Part shown: one piece after another, positions 24,349 through 34,737 of the stretch
Numbering within the stretch: the stretch's first letter is position 1
How the letters are laid out: every line of letters begins with the position of its first letter
Assembly: GCF_027942865.1 (NCBI RefSeq)
Contig: NC_134516.1
Span: forward strand, 23,463,822-23,527,821
Source of the DNA: Odontesthes bonariensis
Lineage: Eukaryota > Chordata > Actinopteri > Atheriniformes > Atherinopsidae
Direction of reading: 5' to 3'
DNA: 64,000 nucleotides
Position numbers and translations under genes: made by a program
Notes under the pieces: generated by a model
What the model was told of the DNA's origin: nothing
Databases searched by the model: none
Seen by the model: the letters and a program-made list of their open reading frames with translations, nothing else

Positions 24349-27300
24349 ATGAAGAAGAAGCTGATCATCGATGTGGACACTGGGGTTGATGATGCTCAGG
24401 CCATCATGGTCGCCCTCGCCACCCCAGATGTGGAGATTTTGGGGATCACCTGCTGCCATGGCAACACATCATTGGAGAACGTCCTCAAGAATACACTGCG
24501 TGTCCTGAAAGTTTGCAACAGGCTGGATGTAAGACTGTGTCCGTGTGTGCATTAACTTTGTGGACGGTACAGGCTGGCTGAGTTATCATTGTACAATCTG
24601 TGGTGCAGATTCCGGTTTATAAGGGCTGCTCAAAGCCTCTGTTGGCCAGGGGACGACATGCAGGAGATTACCATGGGGAGGATGGGCTGGGGGACGTACC
24701 TGATCCAGATGACGCAGACCTGGACCTGCTGCAGAAGAGGAAAGCTGTGCAGGCCTTGATCAAGATTGCCAAGGAGAATGCAGGAGAGGTGAGGCAAAGA
24801 AGTTTAGTTACACTCGCTCATAGAATGCAAACGCACCATAACAGGTCTCAACATGACGAGAGCGCTGCGTTGTTGTGACATACAATAACAAGGTGGGATG
24901 AGGTCACCAGCATCAAAAGATTCACCGTACTGTTGCTGGGGATGTAAAGGTAACATCTCGCAGGGGAAAGAGTGGGTACTGTGCAAACAAACATATATGT
25001 TTTGCAGTTTGCGAGTGGGTTCCAGAGTAATTTTTCTCTGTGGTTACAGAAAAAGAAACGCTTTCTCTGTAGTAGTTTACCATTTCAACATAAAGACATC
25101 CAATGAAATATGTGTTGCTTTGCTGTTGCCATTCACAGGTGACTCTGGTGGCCACTGCTCCCCTCACTAACCTTGCTGTTGCTGTGCAACTGGACCCTTC
25201 CTTCCCTAAAAAACTGAAAGGACTCTACATCATGGGAGGAAACACCAGTGGCGGAACTACACTTTTTTTCTTGGGGTAGCAATGGGGTGGCCAAGTGTTT
25301 TTCAGGGGGTCAATGGTTTACACCACACACAAATAAGTTTATGCGCTAACAGTAATGTGGCACCAGAAGAACATCAAACCATCTGTTAGTAATTGAGTAA
25401 TGTATATCTGTTATTATTATTGTCATTGTTTTATTATTATTTATTCCTATATGGACTTACGCATGTTGTTCTCTTGTCTTGTGTTCTTCTTTGATATGTC
25501 ATGACTTGTGATCATTTTTGTCTTATACTATATATATATATACATATATACACACACACACAATTTCCAGGGACTACAGATGAAAGATGTGAAGTGATTA
25601 TTTCTGGTGCCTTGACAAGTTAATTAATGTGTATTGATCTTTCTTATATAAACCTATAAACAGTAATTTCAATTTGCAATAATGTTTAAGTAGCCGCATA
25701 TTAAGCAGACAGAAGAGTGCAAATTTTAGTTTATTTATGTACAAAATGAATATGGTGCATTTACCAACACCCTGATACCATTGACAGAAACTAAAATGCA
25801 CATAATAACTGAGTCACACAGTTACTCAGACACTGGGTCTGTTACACAGTTACTCTCACACACAGATAGTCAGTTGTTCACACAGTCAGCAGTCCCTCAA
25901 TTGTCAGCAAAAAACAAACAAAAAACCCAAAACCAAAACAAAAAAGTAAACTGCCAACAATTTGACATGACATACAAAGACTGACAAGGTTTTAACTAAG
26001 CAAAACATACTACACAGGTAAGTAGGACACAGTGCAGAGCATGGCCATAACCAGAGACAAACAATACCCATCTTAGCTTCAACAAAGCATAGATCTTCTA
26101 CCTTCTAGGGTATTCAACTAAAATTTAAAGAGGTCCAGTTAGAGAAAATTTCTCGAAGCAAAGGTCCGGAAGATCATAATGTCTAACTATTTAGTGTGAT
26201 ATGTATTTAAGTAGCCAAGTAGTTGTATCAACATCCATCCATCCATTATCTATACCGCTGAATCCGTCGATCGGGTCGCGGGGGGGCTGGAGCCTATCCC
26301 AGCAGTCAATGGGCGAGAGGCGGGATACACCCTGGACAGGCCGCCAGTCCATCGCAGGGCCACATAGAGACATACGAGACAAACAACCATGCACGCTCAC
26401 ACTCACTCCTAAGGACAATTTAGAGATGCCAATCAACCTAAGATGCATGATTTTTTGGACAGTGGGAGGAAGCCGGAGTACCCGGAGAGAACCCACGCAT
26501 ACACGGGGAGAACATGCAAACTCCACACAGAAAGGCCCCAGCTGGGTGTTGAACCTGGAACCTTCTTGCTGTGAGGCGACGGTGCTAACCACCACACCGT
26601 GCAGCCCTTGTATCAACATCTGCATGTAATCAATACCTGACGGTTAAATCAAATGAATTTAGTACAATTCAAAAACTTTTTGACAATATTTATTGTCACG
26701 TAACATAGAACTGAACATGTATGTATGACTGCAGATAAGTATAATGTTCTCGGTCATAGCAGGGGCTCCATCTGTGGTTATTGAAACCACTTGTTTTGGC
26801 TCTATTCCTCTCTTTGTTAACATCTCCTTTATGGCCAGGTAGATGTCTTCTCCTGTACTGGTCTGAAGGGGAGTGACACCTAACAGGTCTTCACAGAATG
26901 CTTTCTGGACTGGTCATATTGGGCTGTGAGATCACTTATTTTCTGTGATCTCACTTCAGATTTGAGTGGGTATGTTTGTTCAAAACCTTTATGTTTCGTC
27001 TCATAATGGCGTTTCACATTGGCCCTTTTTATAAGTGCCACAGTCTCTGAACATATGAGACACACTGTTTTAATGCTACCAGTGGGAAGTATGAACAGAA
27101 ACGAGTCTGTCCATTCCGGACTAAATGCTCTATTTTCGCTGTCCACTTTTCTTTTTTTGGAGAGCGCCATTTGTTACTTAATTCTCTACCTTTCTCTGGC
27201 TCCGTCGTCCGTTCCTCTCCCTTTCTCCGTCTCACTCCTGTTTCTCACCTTTCTTCAAGTCAGTCGTCTGTATATCTCCCTTTGTTTTCTCTAAATGTAT

Positions 27301-29614
27301 GCTATCTATCGTCTTTTCATGTGTGACTTGACTCGTAGATTCGCAATGTTTACCGCCTGTAATGCACAAACTTGATTGGCTGAGTAGTATCACGTGGGAT
27401 TGGTCTGTGCGTTTCCACAGCAGCTGAACTGCTACCGTAAAGACTGCAAAAGCTGCGCCGGTTAAAATGGAAGCGCGCCGTCAGGTTTTATCACAGCAGC
27501 TGAACTGCTACCGTAAAGACTGCAAAAGCTGCGCCGGTTAAAATGGAAGCGCGCCGTCAGGTTTTATCACAGCAGCTGAACTGCTACCGTAAAGACTGTC
27601 AATCATCTAGGGGGGGCACTTGGGGTAGCCAATCAGATTTCAAGGGGGTCAAATGCCCCCGTAGCCACCCCTGTAGCTCCGCCCCTGGGAAACACTGAGT
27701 GTAGGCTATCTGTCATACATTCTGAATATCTTGTGTAAAATATAACTTAAGTATATATAAATTAAGTGTATGGATACATATATATGCACAGATATATATA
27801 CCTTGTTGCATCTCTATTGTCGTTTGTTATTTCATCTCTGCATTCAGATAATAGACAACTGAGAATTAATTGCTTGTGTATGTGTGTGCACAGCCAGAGG
27901 TAACACCACCGAGTGTGGAGAGTTTAACTTTGTCACCGACCCTGAAGCAGCCCACGTTGTGTTGGACCGCTACACTTGTCCTACCTACATTGCCTCCTGG
28001 GAGTTCAGCTGCAGGTGCAGCCTGCCATGGGTGAGGATGAAAACAGTGACATCTTTTGGCACTTTGTTGACAGCAGCCTGTCACAAAAAGACATTTTTTC
28101 CCCTTATTTCTTCAAGAAGTGTCAGGCCTAAAAAAAAAAAAAAAAAAAAAAAGACTATCCACAGCTGATGAACATTTTCTGAAAGTGATTTTCTTTAGAA
28201 ATCTTATGATTCAATGAATCATTGCTGCCATTTCCATTTTCCCAGGCAACATATAAAGAAGCAAGTAGTGGCTCAAGGCTTCAGCACAGCAGTTTAGGTT
28301 CAAACAAGATAAAAAAAACTGTTTAATCAAGTATGTTTTATAGCAGTTAGGTTTGAAATTAACCATGGAAATTGAGTTTTTATGACATAGAAATTAAATT
28401 TAAAGTGACAATGTGACAAAGACAGGATAATACCTTTTCTGCCTTCAGTGAGATGGCGCTTCCAGGGGGTGGAGCAGTGATTTTAAATGTGTTCCAGGGG
28501 TGGCACATGAGCGCCACATCAAGCCCATAGACACAACGCTGAAGTTGGCATCCGATTCACGAATTAAATGGATGGGCATAAAGGGCCATTTCACAGCATT
28601 TTTTTGCATTTTGATCGCCCTAAACTAGATCCTGTATGGAAACTACAATAGTTAGACTGCTCAAATCTGGATGGAATTATTCTAAAGAGGCTGTAGATTC
28701 ATTAAAACCTTGTTTGGGATTTGTGAAACCTTTTTCTGATTTGTACAAATGCAGAACAGGGCCATTTTACTGCATTTTTTTGGCATTTTGATCGCCCTAA
28801 ACTAGGTCCTGTATGGAAACTACAATAGTTAGACTGCTCAAATCTGGATGGAATTATTCTAAAGAGGGTACAGAGTCTTTAAAACACATTTTATGATTTG
28901 TTAAAACTTTATTTGGTCATTGAAAATTCAAAAAGGTGAAATCATCTTGCTGTAAAAGTGGGGGTGTCGAAACACCCCCATTCCCATGGGCGCTTCATTT
29001 GAGCCTTTTCTGTTCCTCTCCTAGTCTTTCTGTGACGAGTGGCTGTCCAAAGCCACCAAGAAGGCTGCCTTCATGAAAAAGATTACGGCCCTGTCGATGA
29101 CAGTAAGAACATGAAACAAAACAGCATGCTTGAATGAATGTGTTTGCTCAAGTAATGATATCCTAAATGTACAACAGTGTTTATATTTGGCAGAACAAGC
29201 GTTTATGAGGCCTCAACGGAGCACATATACCCACAGACAGCAATAGGAGAACCCTCATGTTTTAACATCTGTCTGCAGAGAGCACGCTCGGCTGAATATC
29301 AGAAAGAGATCACCGCGGGAAAAGGGTTAAATCCCTGTGACGTCTTTGCCATGGCTGCCGCCGTCGATGATGCACTCATAACAGAGAGCGATGAGGTGAG
29401 TCTCGACCAGTTCTGCAAATACTTCCAGCTCAAAGCACTGTTTAACAAGTTCCTCCCTCAGGTTGCGGTCACAGTGGAGCTGGAAGGGACTCACACACGA
29501 GGCATGATGGTGCTGGACTACATGGACCTGCTGAAGAAGAACCATAAGGTCATCATCATGAAGAAAGTTGACTCAGAGAAATTGAAGCAAATCTTGATGA
29601 ATGCACTCGAGTAG
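24349..29614 (+). CDS. Inosine-uridine-preferring nucleoside hydrolase, with a transposon in exon 3
   Basis: Coding exons: 24349-24528, 24609-24788, 25139-25245 (interrupted by the hAT insertion), 27894-28030, 29025-29102, 29279-29395 and 29462-29614. If exon 3 ends at 25247 the frame closes at 317 residues, normal for the family. The calcium- and ribose-binding N-terminal motif DVDTGVDDAQA, then DGLGDV, YIMGG, EFNFVTDPEAA and a late NPCDVFAMA motif are all visible. These enzymes cleave the N-glycosidic bond of nucleosides in salvage. A Cys (about C248) replaces the usual catalytic His before Asp, as I recall for group III enzymes such as that of C. elegans. The start follows an acceptor at 24347. 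Ancestrally exon 3 probably ran into ...TGAGT at 27696-27700, with a donor at 27701. Whether a functional mRNA is made is unknown. Confidence 0.88.
25238..25245. repeat. Left target-site duplication of the hAT element
   Basis: GGAAACAC lies within coding exon 3 of the nucleoside hydrolase (codons Gly-Asn and the first two bases of Thr). The identical copy is at 27688-27695. Confidence 0.95.
26236..26607 (-). mobile_element. tRNA-derived SINE nested in the hAT element
   Basis: The copy is 372 bp with 13-bp duplications ttgtatcaacatc at 26223-26235 and 26608-26620. On the minus strand the head is tRNA-like, with an A-box-like TGGTGGTTAGCAC and a B-box-like GGTTCAACACC. The body follows and the end is a (GGAT)n tail. 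The family is widespread in teleosts. Confidence 0.85.
26720..27170 (-). pseudogene. Broken hAT transposase (N-terminal and central fragments)
   Basis: The minus strand from 27170 encodes MALSKKRKVDSENRAFSPEW, then a zinc-finger-like CLICSE...NVKRHYETKHKGFE typical of GTF2IRD2/ZBED-related hAT transposases. The frame ends at 26880. Further on, 26880-26720 read on the same strand contains words resembling the central region (TGEDIYLAIKEML, VSITTDGAPAM). Most of the catalytic core and C-terminus is missing, so no active transposase is expected. Confidence 0.8.
27418..27598. repeat. 76-bp tandem repeat, about 2.4 copies, inside the hAT element
   Basis: Units start with cagcagctgaactgctaccg at 27418, 27494 and 27570. 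The first two are complete and nearly identical, and the third stops after 29 nt. The near-identity suggests a recent duplication. Confidence 0.9.
27688..27695. repeat. Right target-site duplication of the hAT element
   Basis: GGAAACAC follows the element directly. It is followed by TGAGT and then gtaggc, the inferred ancestral end of exon 3 and its donor. Confidence 0.95.
28583..28930. repeat. Two tandem units of about 177 bp in nucleoside hydrolase intron 4
   Basis: The block gggccattt...cattttgatcgccctaaacta...ctaaagagg at 28583-28690 recurs at 28759-28867. A weaker similarity continues to about 28930. The source element is not recognised. Confidence 0.85.
28959..28980. other. Perfect 9-bp inverted repeat with CGAA loop upstream of an acceptor
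   Basis: TGGGGGTGT, CGAA, ACACCCCCA form a potential hairpin. It lies 44 nt before the exon 5 acceptor of the nucleoside hydrolase (29024). Confidence 0.85.
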
Positions 29615-29728
29615 AAAAATCATGTAACGAGCTTTACAGGTTAGATTCATCACTGGATCTAACTGAACTGCATTTGACTTGTTTGCTTTCACTTTGAAGC
29701 ACCTTGAAATGTCTAATGCAGTATAATG

Positions 29729-29747
29729 AATAAATACAATGAATAAA
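29729..29747 (+). terminator. Candidate poly(A) signals of the nucleoside hydrolase gene
   Basis: AATAAA occurs at 29729-29734 and again at 29742-29747, about 120 nt after the stop codon at 29614. Confidence 0.7.
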
Positions 29748-30387
29748 AACTCATTTTGGGAATGAGATTGTTTTTGTTTTTTACTCCATGGAATAACGTG
29801 CCCGAGGTCATTTTCAAAATTAACGGCACTTGTTATTTGACATGATCAGACATGTGATTAACGTCTGTAACCCGAAGTCAGAAACTTTCCAGGCATGTCG
29901 TAATTACTGCATTTTGTAGACTCGCACGCTTCTTTTTCGGCACACGTTTATGCTTTCAGCTAAAGGAAGACTTGGATGAACTCATCACATCAAAAAGCTC
30001 ATTACACTGTAATACTATATGAATTCTATACCAAATCCATATTAAACAAGTGTTTTTTTCCTCTCAGGAAATATGCAGCCAGACAAAAATCAAATATTCA
30101 CTCTTGAACAAAATAGACCCTAATGAGGTTGTATTTTTATTTATAGGTTTTAGTATTTCTCGTTACAATTTTTCAAAAATGATCCTCGTGGCTACGCATC
30201 TGTGCGTCTTTGACGTCAGGATACATCTTGAACTGAAGAAAGCTGCTCGATAGTTTTGATAACTCAGAAGTATCTTTTTTTCATCATGATTTAGTTTTTA
30301 ATTTATTCATTTAACCTTTTTGTGTATTCTAAACTTCGGAGATGCATTATCTCACAAAGGGATTTTTGATAGTGAAAAAGGTGGAGC

Positions 30388-30432
30388 TGTCACTCATCCA
30401 TCCATCTATCGTCTATACCCACTGATTCTAAT
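30388..30432 (-). mobile_element. Short 3' end of the (GGAT)n-tailed SINE family
   Basis: Only the tail region is present: catccatccatctatcgtct followed by ataccc. It resembles the start of the copy at 26236. It is a 5'-truncated copy read on the minus strand. Confidence 0.55.
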
Positions 30433-30504
30433 TCACTCCAGAGGAAGAGGAGAAACCTGCTGCTGGGTGACAGGACACGGAGACAGTTTAAGTTAATAAA
30501 ACCC

Positions 30505-30510
30505 TTTATT
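30505..30510 (-). terminator. Candidate poly(A) signal of unc50
   Basis: AATAAA on the minus strand lies about 540 nt beyond the unc50 stop codon at 31047. The intervening sequence would be a 3' UTR with no other recognisable feature. Confidence 0.5.
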
Positions 30511-31046
30511 GAAAGTGCTTTGGAATGTACACTCTAACAAAAAAGAAGAGAGAAAAAAATGTCTCCATCCCACGCTTCTCTGGTTTTCTTCTTTTTTTCT
30601 TTTCAATAAGTAGGATTTGATTCTTCTCTCTGCACTACCCCCACGAAAAAACTCAAAACACAGCAAATTCTTCTTCTTCAGGAACAATCCTCTGTGTATA
30701 TATTACAACCTGAAAGAGTACTATTTACAAATCATACAAAAGAAAAAACAATAAAAAGCCGTTTCTCATCCGTCTTCTTGTTTCTGCAGATAGTCCAAAC
30801 GAATCTCTGGATCCAGGACGGTGGAGCTCCAGTTCAACATAAGAGCCAAACAGGAAATCAAGAGAAAGTTGAGCAACAGTCAACCTGCTGGGCAACAATC
30901 GACCAAAATAGTCCCAGTTCACTGAGAGCCAACCAGATGTTGACCGCAGCAGCTGTATATGGAGTCATTCCCACGCAGACTTAAAGTTGACAGGTTTTGA
31001 ATCAGCCCGCCGCCAGCTATAGTCCAACCTGAGAGTCAAACTCTCT

Positions 31047-32825
31047 CTACTGGACTCTAAATTTGTAAAACCAGCAGAGACCTCGAGTGAAGTTCCAGCC
31101 CAGCGAGACGGAGAGGACGTAGATGAGGCCGAGCAGAGCGAAGGGGTAGAGCAGCACCACAGTGTTAGTGAGGAAGGGCAGAGCTGCGGAAATTAAAGAG
31201 AGATGATCATTAACACACACCTTCCGAAGAAACAGCAGATACTTTGCGCCTTTTTTGTATTGTCTTTTTTTGTACTTGCGGTGCATTCGTTTTGCAGATG
31301 TTTCTGACCACTAGATGGGAGCAAAATCAATCAATCTGGTTTGTTTTAGAAAAAAACTAACTGTTACCGAAGTTTCTGAATCTTTCTTTTCTTTTGAATG
31401 GGTAGTGAAACTAAATCAAAAAGTTAGAGATAAATGTAAATATTTTAAATCTGTGTTTTGCAATTAAAAGACGAGTTGTGTGGTCACGACATGCAAAAAA
31501 AAAAAAAAAAAAAAACACAGCTCACAGTAAGCTGTAATAACAGGCAAACACCCTTTTCTCACAAATCAACAATCTGAAGTCACAAAATGATCAATTACAC
31601 TCAGACAAGACAAAGATAATCAAAAAACAAAAAGAGGTGAGATGCAGTATTCTTACCTACTCTACTTATAATAGGTTCTCAATAAGTAAATCTCAAAGAC
31701 AGTGAAGCATAAATAGAAAGATTCAAAAAACATGGGATTTTAATTTAAATTGCTCATGAATTCTTGTAGATGCATAAAATGACCATAAAATGTCTATTTA
31801 TTTCAGAAAAGGCTTCTATTTTTTATTTAATTTTTTTTTAAAGCAGAGAGGAATATAAAGTATTTTCATGTGCAGGAGACTTACCATTGTATCCTAAGAA
31901 GGTTATGTAAAGATAATAACCAATGGCGATCAGCCATAAACTATTTCCAACAAAGTACCCCACGAACCAGTCTGAATTTATCACCACAATATCTGTAACA
32001 TAAAAAAAAAATGGCATCAACTGTTTATCCGTCCCCAAAATACTGAATCATGGCATGAACTGGGTGGGGGAATTTCAGACATGCCGCTAAAACTCCCAAA
32101 GATGCTCTCTACTCACGATTGATGAAGAAAAGCTGCAGGAAGTGCAGGATGACCAGAAGTGGGTAGAAAGCATTGAGATGAACATCAAATGCGTAGCCCC
32201 ACTCGACATCAAAGTTTCGGCTGGGATTTTTCAGCAGGTATTTGTTGCTGATTAACCTGGGCAAGAAAAAAAAATAAGTCAGTCGGTGTGTCCATTTATT
32301 ATTCATAGAATCAGCAACGCAAACCTACAACTCACCACATTAGGGTTGATATGAGCAGACCGACTCCTATACAGTCAACAAAGACCACCCACAGCAGCAG
32401 CTTCAGAGTCTCCATCACTCCCATGTCCAGCACAAGACCAAAACCTATTGTTGATACTGCACAGCAAACCCAAAACGAAGCAGCAATGCAATCAAATACA
32501 CAGAAGTCATAATCAAGGGTGAACTAAAGTGCTAAACTAAATCCACATCGAGTTTAGGCTTACCACACAGCCAGATGCTGAGCAGGACCAAGAAAGCAGG
32601 ATCATCCCTGGCCCACTGGTCCTTGGTCTGTTTCCTGTAGTGGAAGTTACGGTAGACCCTCTGTGGCGACGTAAACAAGTAAAGCATCTGCCACAGAGCA
32701 AATTCAAAGTCCATCTGTTTGAAATGAAGCAACCGCCGTAGGTACTTGTAGCGCTTGGCTCCCGCTGTGTGACGCGCAGCATCTCTGGAACTGAGGGAGC
32801 CGTTTGACGAGGTGGTTGGCAACAT
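31047..32825 (-). CDS. unc50: UNC50 inner nuclear/Golgi membrane protein homologue
   Basis: Minus-strand coding exons are 32825-32564, 32456-32336, 32256-32117, 31992-31885 and 31183-31047. They sum to 768 nt and 255 residues (human 259), with every junction phase-consistent. The start MLPTTSSNG follows a CACC context just after an acceptor. Conserved blocks include SRDAARHTAGAKRYKYLRRL, YRKQTKDQWARDDPAFLVLL, DVEWGYAFDVHLNAFYPLL and a final TM region ending LGWNFTRGLCWFYKFRVQ. It is a multi-pass protein of about five hydrophobic segments. UNC-50 is needed in worms for nicotinic receptor trafficking, and vertebrate UNC50 is described as Golgi/inner nuclear membrane. The upstream frame that would add 34 residues is intronic. 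Confidence 0.96.
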
Positions 32826-33666
32826 GGTGCTGGAAAACAAAATTAAGAGAGGGAAAAAAAAGGACAAATAAAATAAATCTTTCAAATATGGTGCATCTTG
32901 TAACATTTGGGAGCTTTTATGATCCATTTAGCATTTGATCCAATATTATGGCTTTTAAATTTAGTCCAAGTATTTAAGCCAGGTGTCTAAAGCTGACTTT
33001 GGAAATAAGATATAATTATTCTTTCAAATATTTCCATGAAATTCTTCATTTTAGAGCACCTGATATGTTCGGTATGATACTAATGCTATGTACTAACACA
33101 TTAAAGATTTCCCAGAGCAAACGTGGTACAAGCATTTAACGTGATTTTACAATAAAGTTTAAACCAATAACAGAGAGAATATCATCACGTAACGGACATA
33201 ATGATTTTAACAAGCTCACACCCATGTCGTAGTTAGTAAAGCTAAACTGCACAATAGGTCTACGGTCAATCGCACAACCACAAGAAGAACAATCTTTAGA
33301 TATAACAATTTCAGATATTCTGAAGTATGCCATCATTGATAAGTCTTAAACATTGCCAAATACATCAAACTAAGGACGGTCTTAAAAGAGAAACGCAGTA
33401 AGAGCATTTTTGAAGAACACCAGTTAAAATAGCTATGCATAGCACGATATCAGCTACACCCTTTACAAACAATTATAGGTAAAAAATATATATATATCCT
33501 TTTTTTATCCTAAACGCTTTGTTTGCTAGCAAACAGTTAGCTTCTGGCTAACAAGTCTATTGAGATGAGAGGAGCCTTTGAGTTTTATGAGCAACACGCG
33601 ACATACACGCCACAGTGACAGTTTATCCAATAAACAACTACTTCCTTGGCTCTTAGATAGATTTAC

Positions 33667-33800
33667 CTGCTTTTGTTCTACTCTTTCACGGGAAAAAGCA
33701 ATAACTCTTTTTCGCGTCTGTAGCAGTTTGCAGACGCTTCCTGAACTGTCGCGAAAACGCACACGTAGATACTTCCGGAAAAACCTCAGTTGAATCATGG
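33667..33800 (-). promoter_or_regulatory. Probable noncoding first exon and promoter of unc50
   Basis: A minus-strand splice donor (caaaagcag then gtaaatct) ends a likely noncoding exon at 33667. It would join the coding exon at its acceptor beside 32829. The upstream edge, set by the promoter motifs, is approximate. Confidence 0.5.
33771..33778 (-). promoter_or_regulatory. ETS/GABPA-type site near the unc50 start
   Basis: CCGGAAGT on the minus strand, a core for ETS factors such as GABPA, lies in the region expected to hold the unc50 transcription start. Confidence 0.45.
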
Positions 33801-33810
33801 GAAGTGTAGT
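33794..33810 (-). promoter_or_regulatory. THAP11/ZNF143-type motif near the unc50 start
   Basis: The minus strand reads ACTACACTTCCCATGAT. This fits the ACTAYRNNNCCCR pattern known for THAP11/ZNF143 promoter sites of housekeeping genes. Assignment is by pattern only. Confidence 0.5.
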
Positions 33811-33899
33811 TGATGTTTTCCAGTAAGGCCACAGCCCTTTCCAGGCTACCACAGCCCCACTTGTTATTATTTTGTTCCTGCTGAAAATAAGCTCTTATT

Positions 33900-34011
<112 letters not shown>

Positions 34012-34154
34012 CAAAGAGAGTTTCACACATATTACTTCCAGACATCCAAAAATTATTTATTACTATTTATTACAATTGTATTGTACATTTTTGGCTTGGC
34101 TAGTTTCGGATTACAATGATTACGGATTGCGTTTTTAATAAAACAGTAAACATT

Positions 34155-34412
34155 ACAAGACTGCAACCTCCTCCACCTTCCTCGATCCAGATTAAGGACC
34201 ATGGGAGATCGGGCATTCTCTGTGGCACCCCCCCAGTCTCTGGAACTCTCTCCCGGTCTATCTGAGAGCTCCGCAACCACTGGACGACTTCAAAAGAGGC
34301 TTAAAGACTTTTCTTTTTACATGATTTTTATGATGTTGATTTTATCCCTGATTTTAGTTGTACTTTGTAGCACTTTGAGATTTTTGCTAATGAAAAGTAC
34401 GTTACAAATTTG

Positions 34413-34446
<34 letters not shown>
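34155..34446 (+). mobile_element. L2-type LINE 3' end with (ATT)n tail
   Basis: The plus strand has the degenerate LINE C-terminal words GDRAFSVAPPQSLELSPGL and LQKRLKDFSF. A typical 3' UTR (gtactttgtagcactttgag) and an ATT repeat tail follow. It sits in the unc50-ndufs1 interval. Confidence 0.8.
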
Positions 34447-34448
<2 letters not shown>

Positions 34449-34629
34449 ATATAAACGGAGTAGTAGGGATATGGGACGTTAAGAAAGACTCGTGAAGATC
34501 CTGAATAATACAGGAAATGGCAAGAATGAAACTGCTACGTTAAACATCTAAATACAGAAAGATGAATAAATATAAGTATTAAAATCTGACAACTGGTTCT
34601 AATTGTTATAAAAAAAACGACACCTCATT

Positions 34630-34737
34630 TTTAACGGAAGTAGTAGTCTACGTTATTTCCGCTAGCGGCATAGCAGTTTCACTGGTGGTGTAACTGACAT
34701 ACCCGCTGTTCTGGTCAAGAAGGCCAAATAGCAAAAG
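34630..34737 (+). promoter_or_regulatory. Probable ndufs1 promoter and noncoding first exon
   Basis: A strong donor (gcaaaag then gtaaga) ends a likely 5' UTR exon at 34737. The next exon starts at 35876 with the start codon at 35880. An ETS/NRF-2-like ACGGAAGT lies at 34634-34641 and a 10-bp palindrome CCGCTAGCGG at 34659-34668. Both are plausible for a respiratory-chain gene promoter. Confidence 0.5.

Larger units (their letters stand above)
25246..27687. mobile_element. hAT-family DNA transposon inserted in a coding exon
   Basis: The element is 2442 bp. Its ends are imperfect inverted repeats: CAGTGGCGGAACTAC at 25246-25260, and CAGGGGCGGAGCTAC read on the minus strand at 27687-27673 (13 of 15 match). 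It is flanked by perfect 8-bp duplications, GGAAACAC, at 25238-25245 and 27688-27695. The 8-bp duplication, CAG-type termini and a GTF2IRD2/ZBED-like transposase fragment place it in hAT. It carries a nested SINE and a 76-bp tandem repeat, so it is not an intact autonomous copy. Confidence 0.93.

Noticed and set aside
27884-28168. Plus-strand frame starting MCTARGNTTECGEFN as an independent start
   Set aside because: The leading codons overlap the intron end and acceptor. It is exon 4 of the nucleoside hydrolase running past its donor.
32826-32927. Upstream ATG extending unc50 by 34 residues
   Set aside because: The extra part crosses an acceptor (ttttccag) and is intronic. MLPTTSS matches the family N-terminus.
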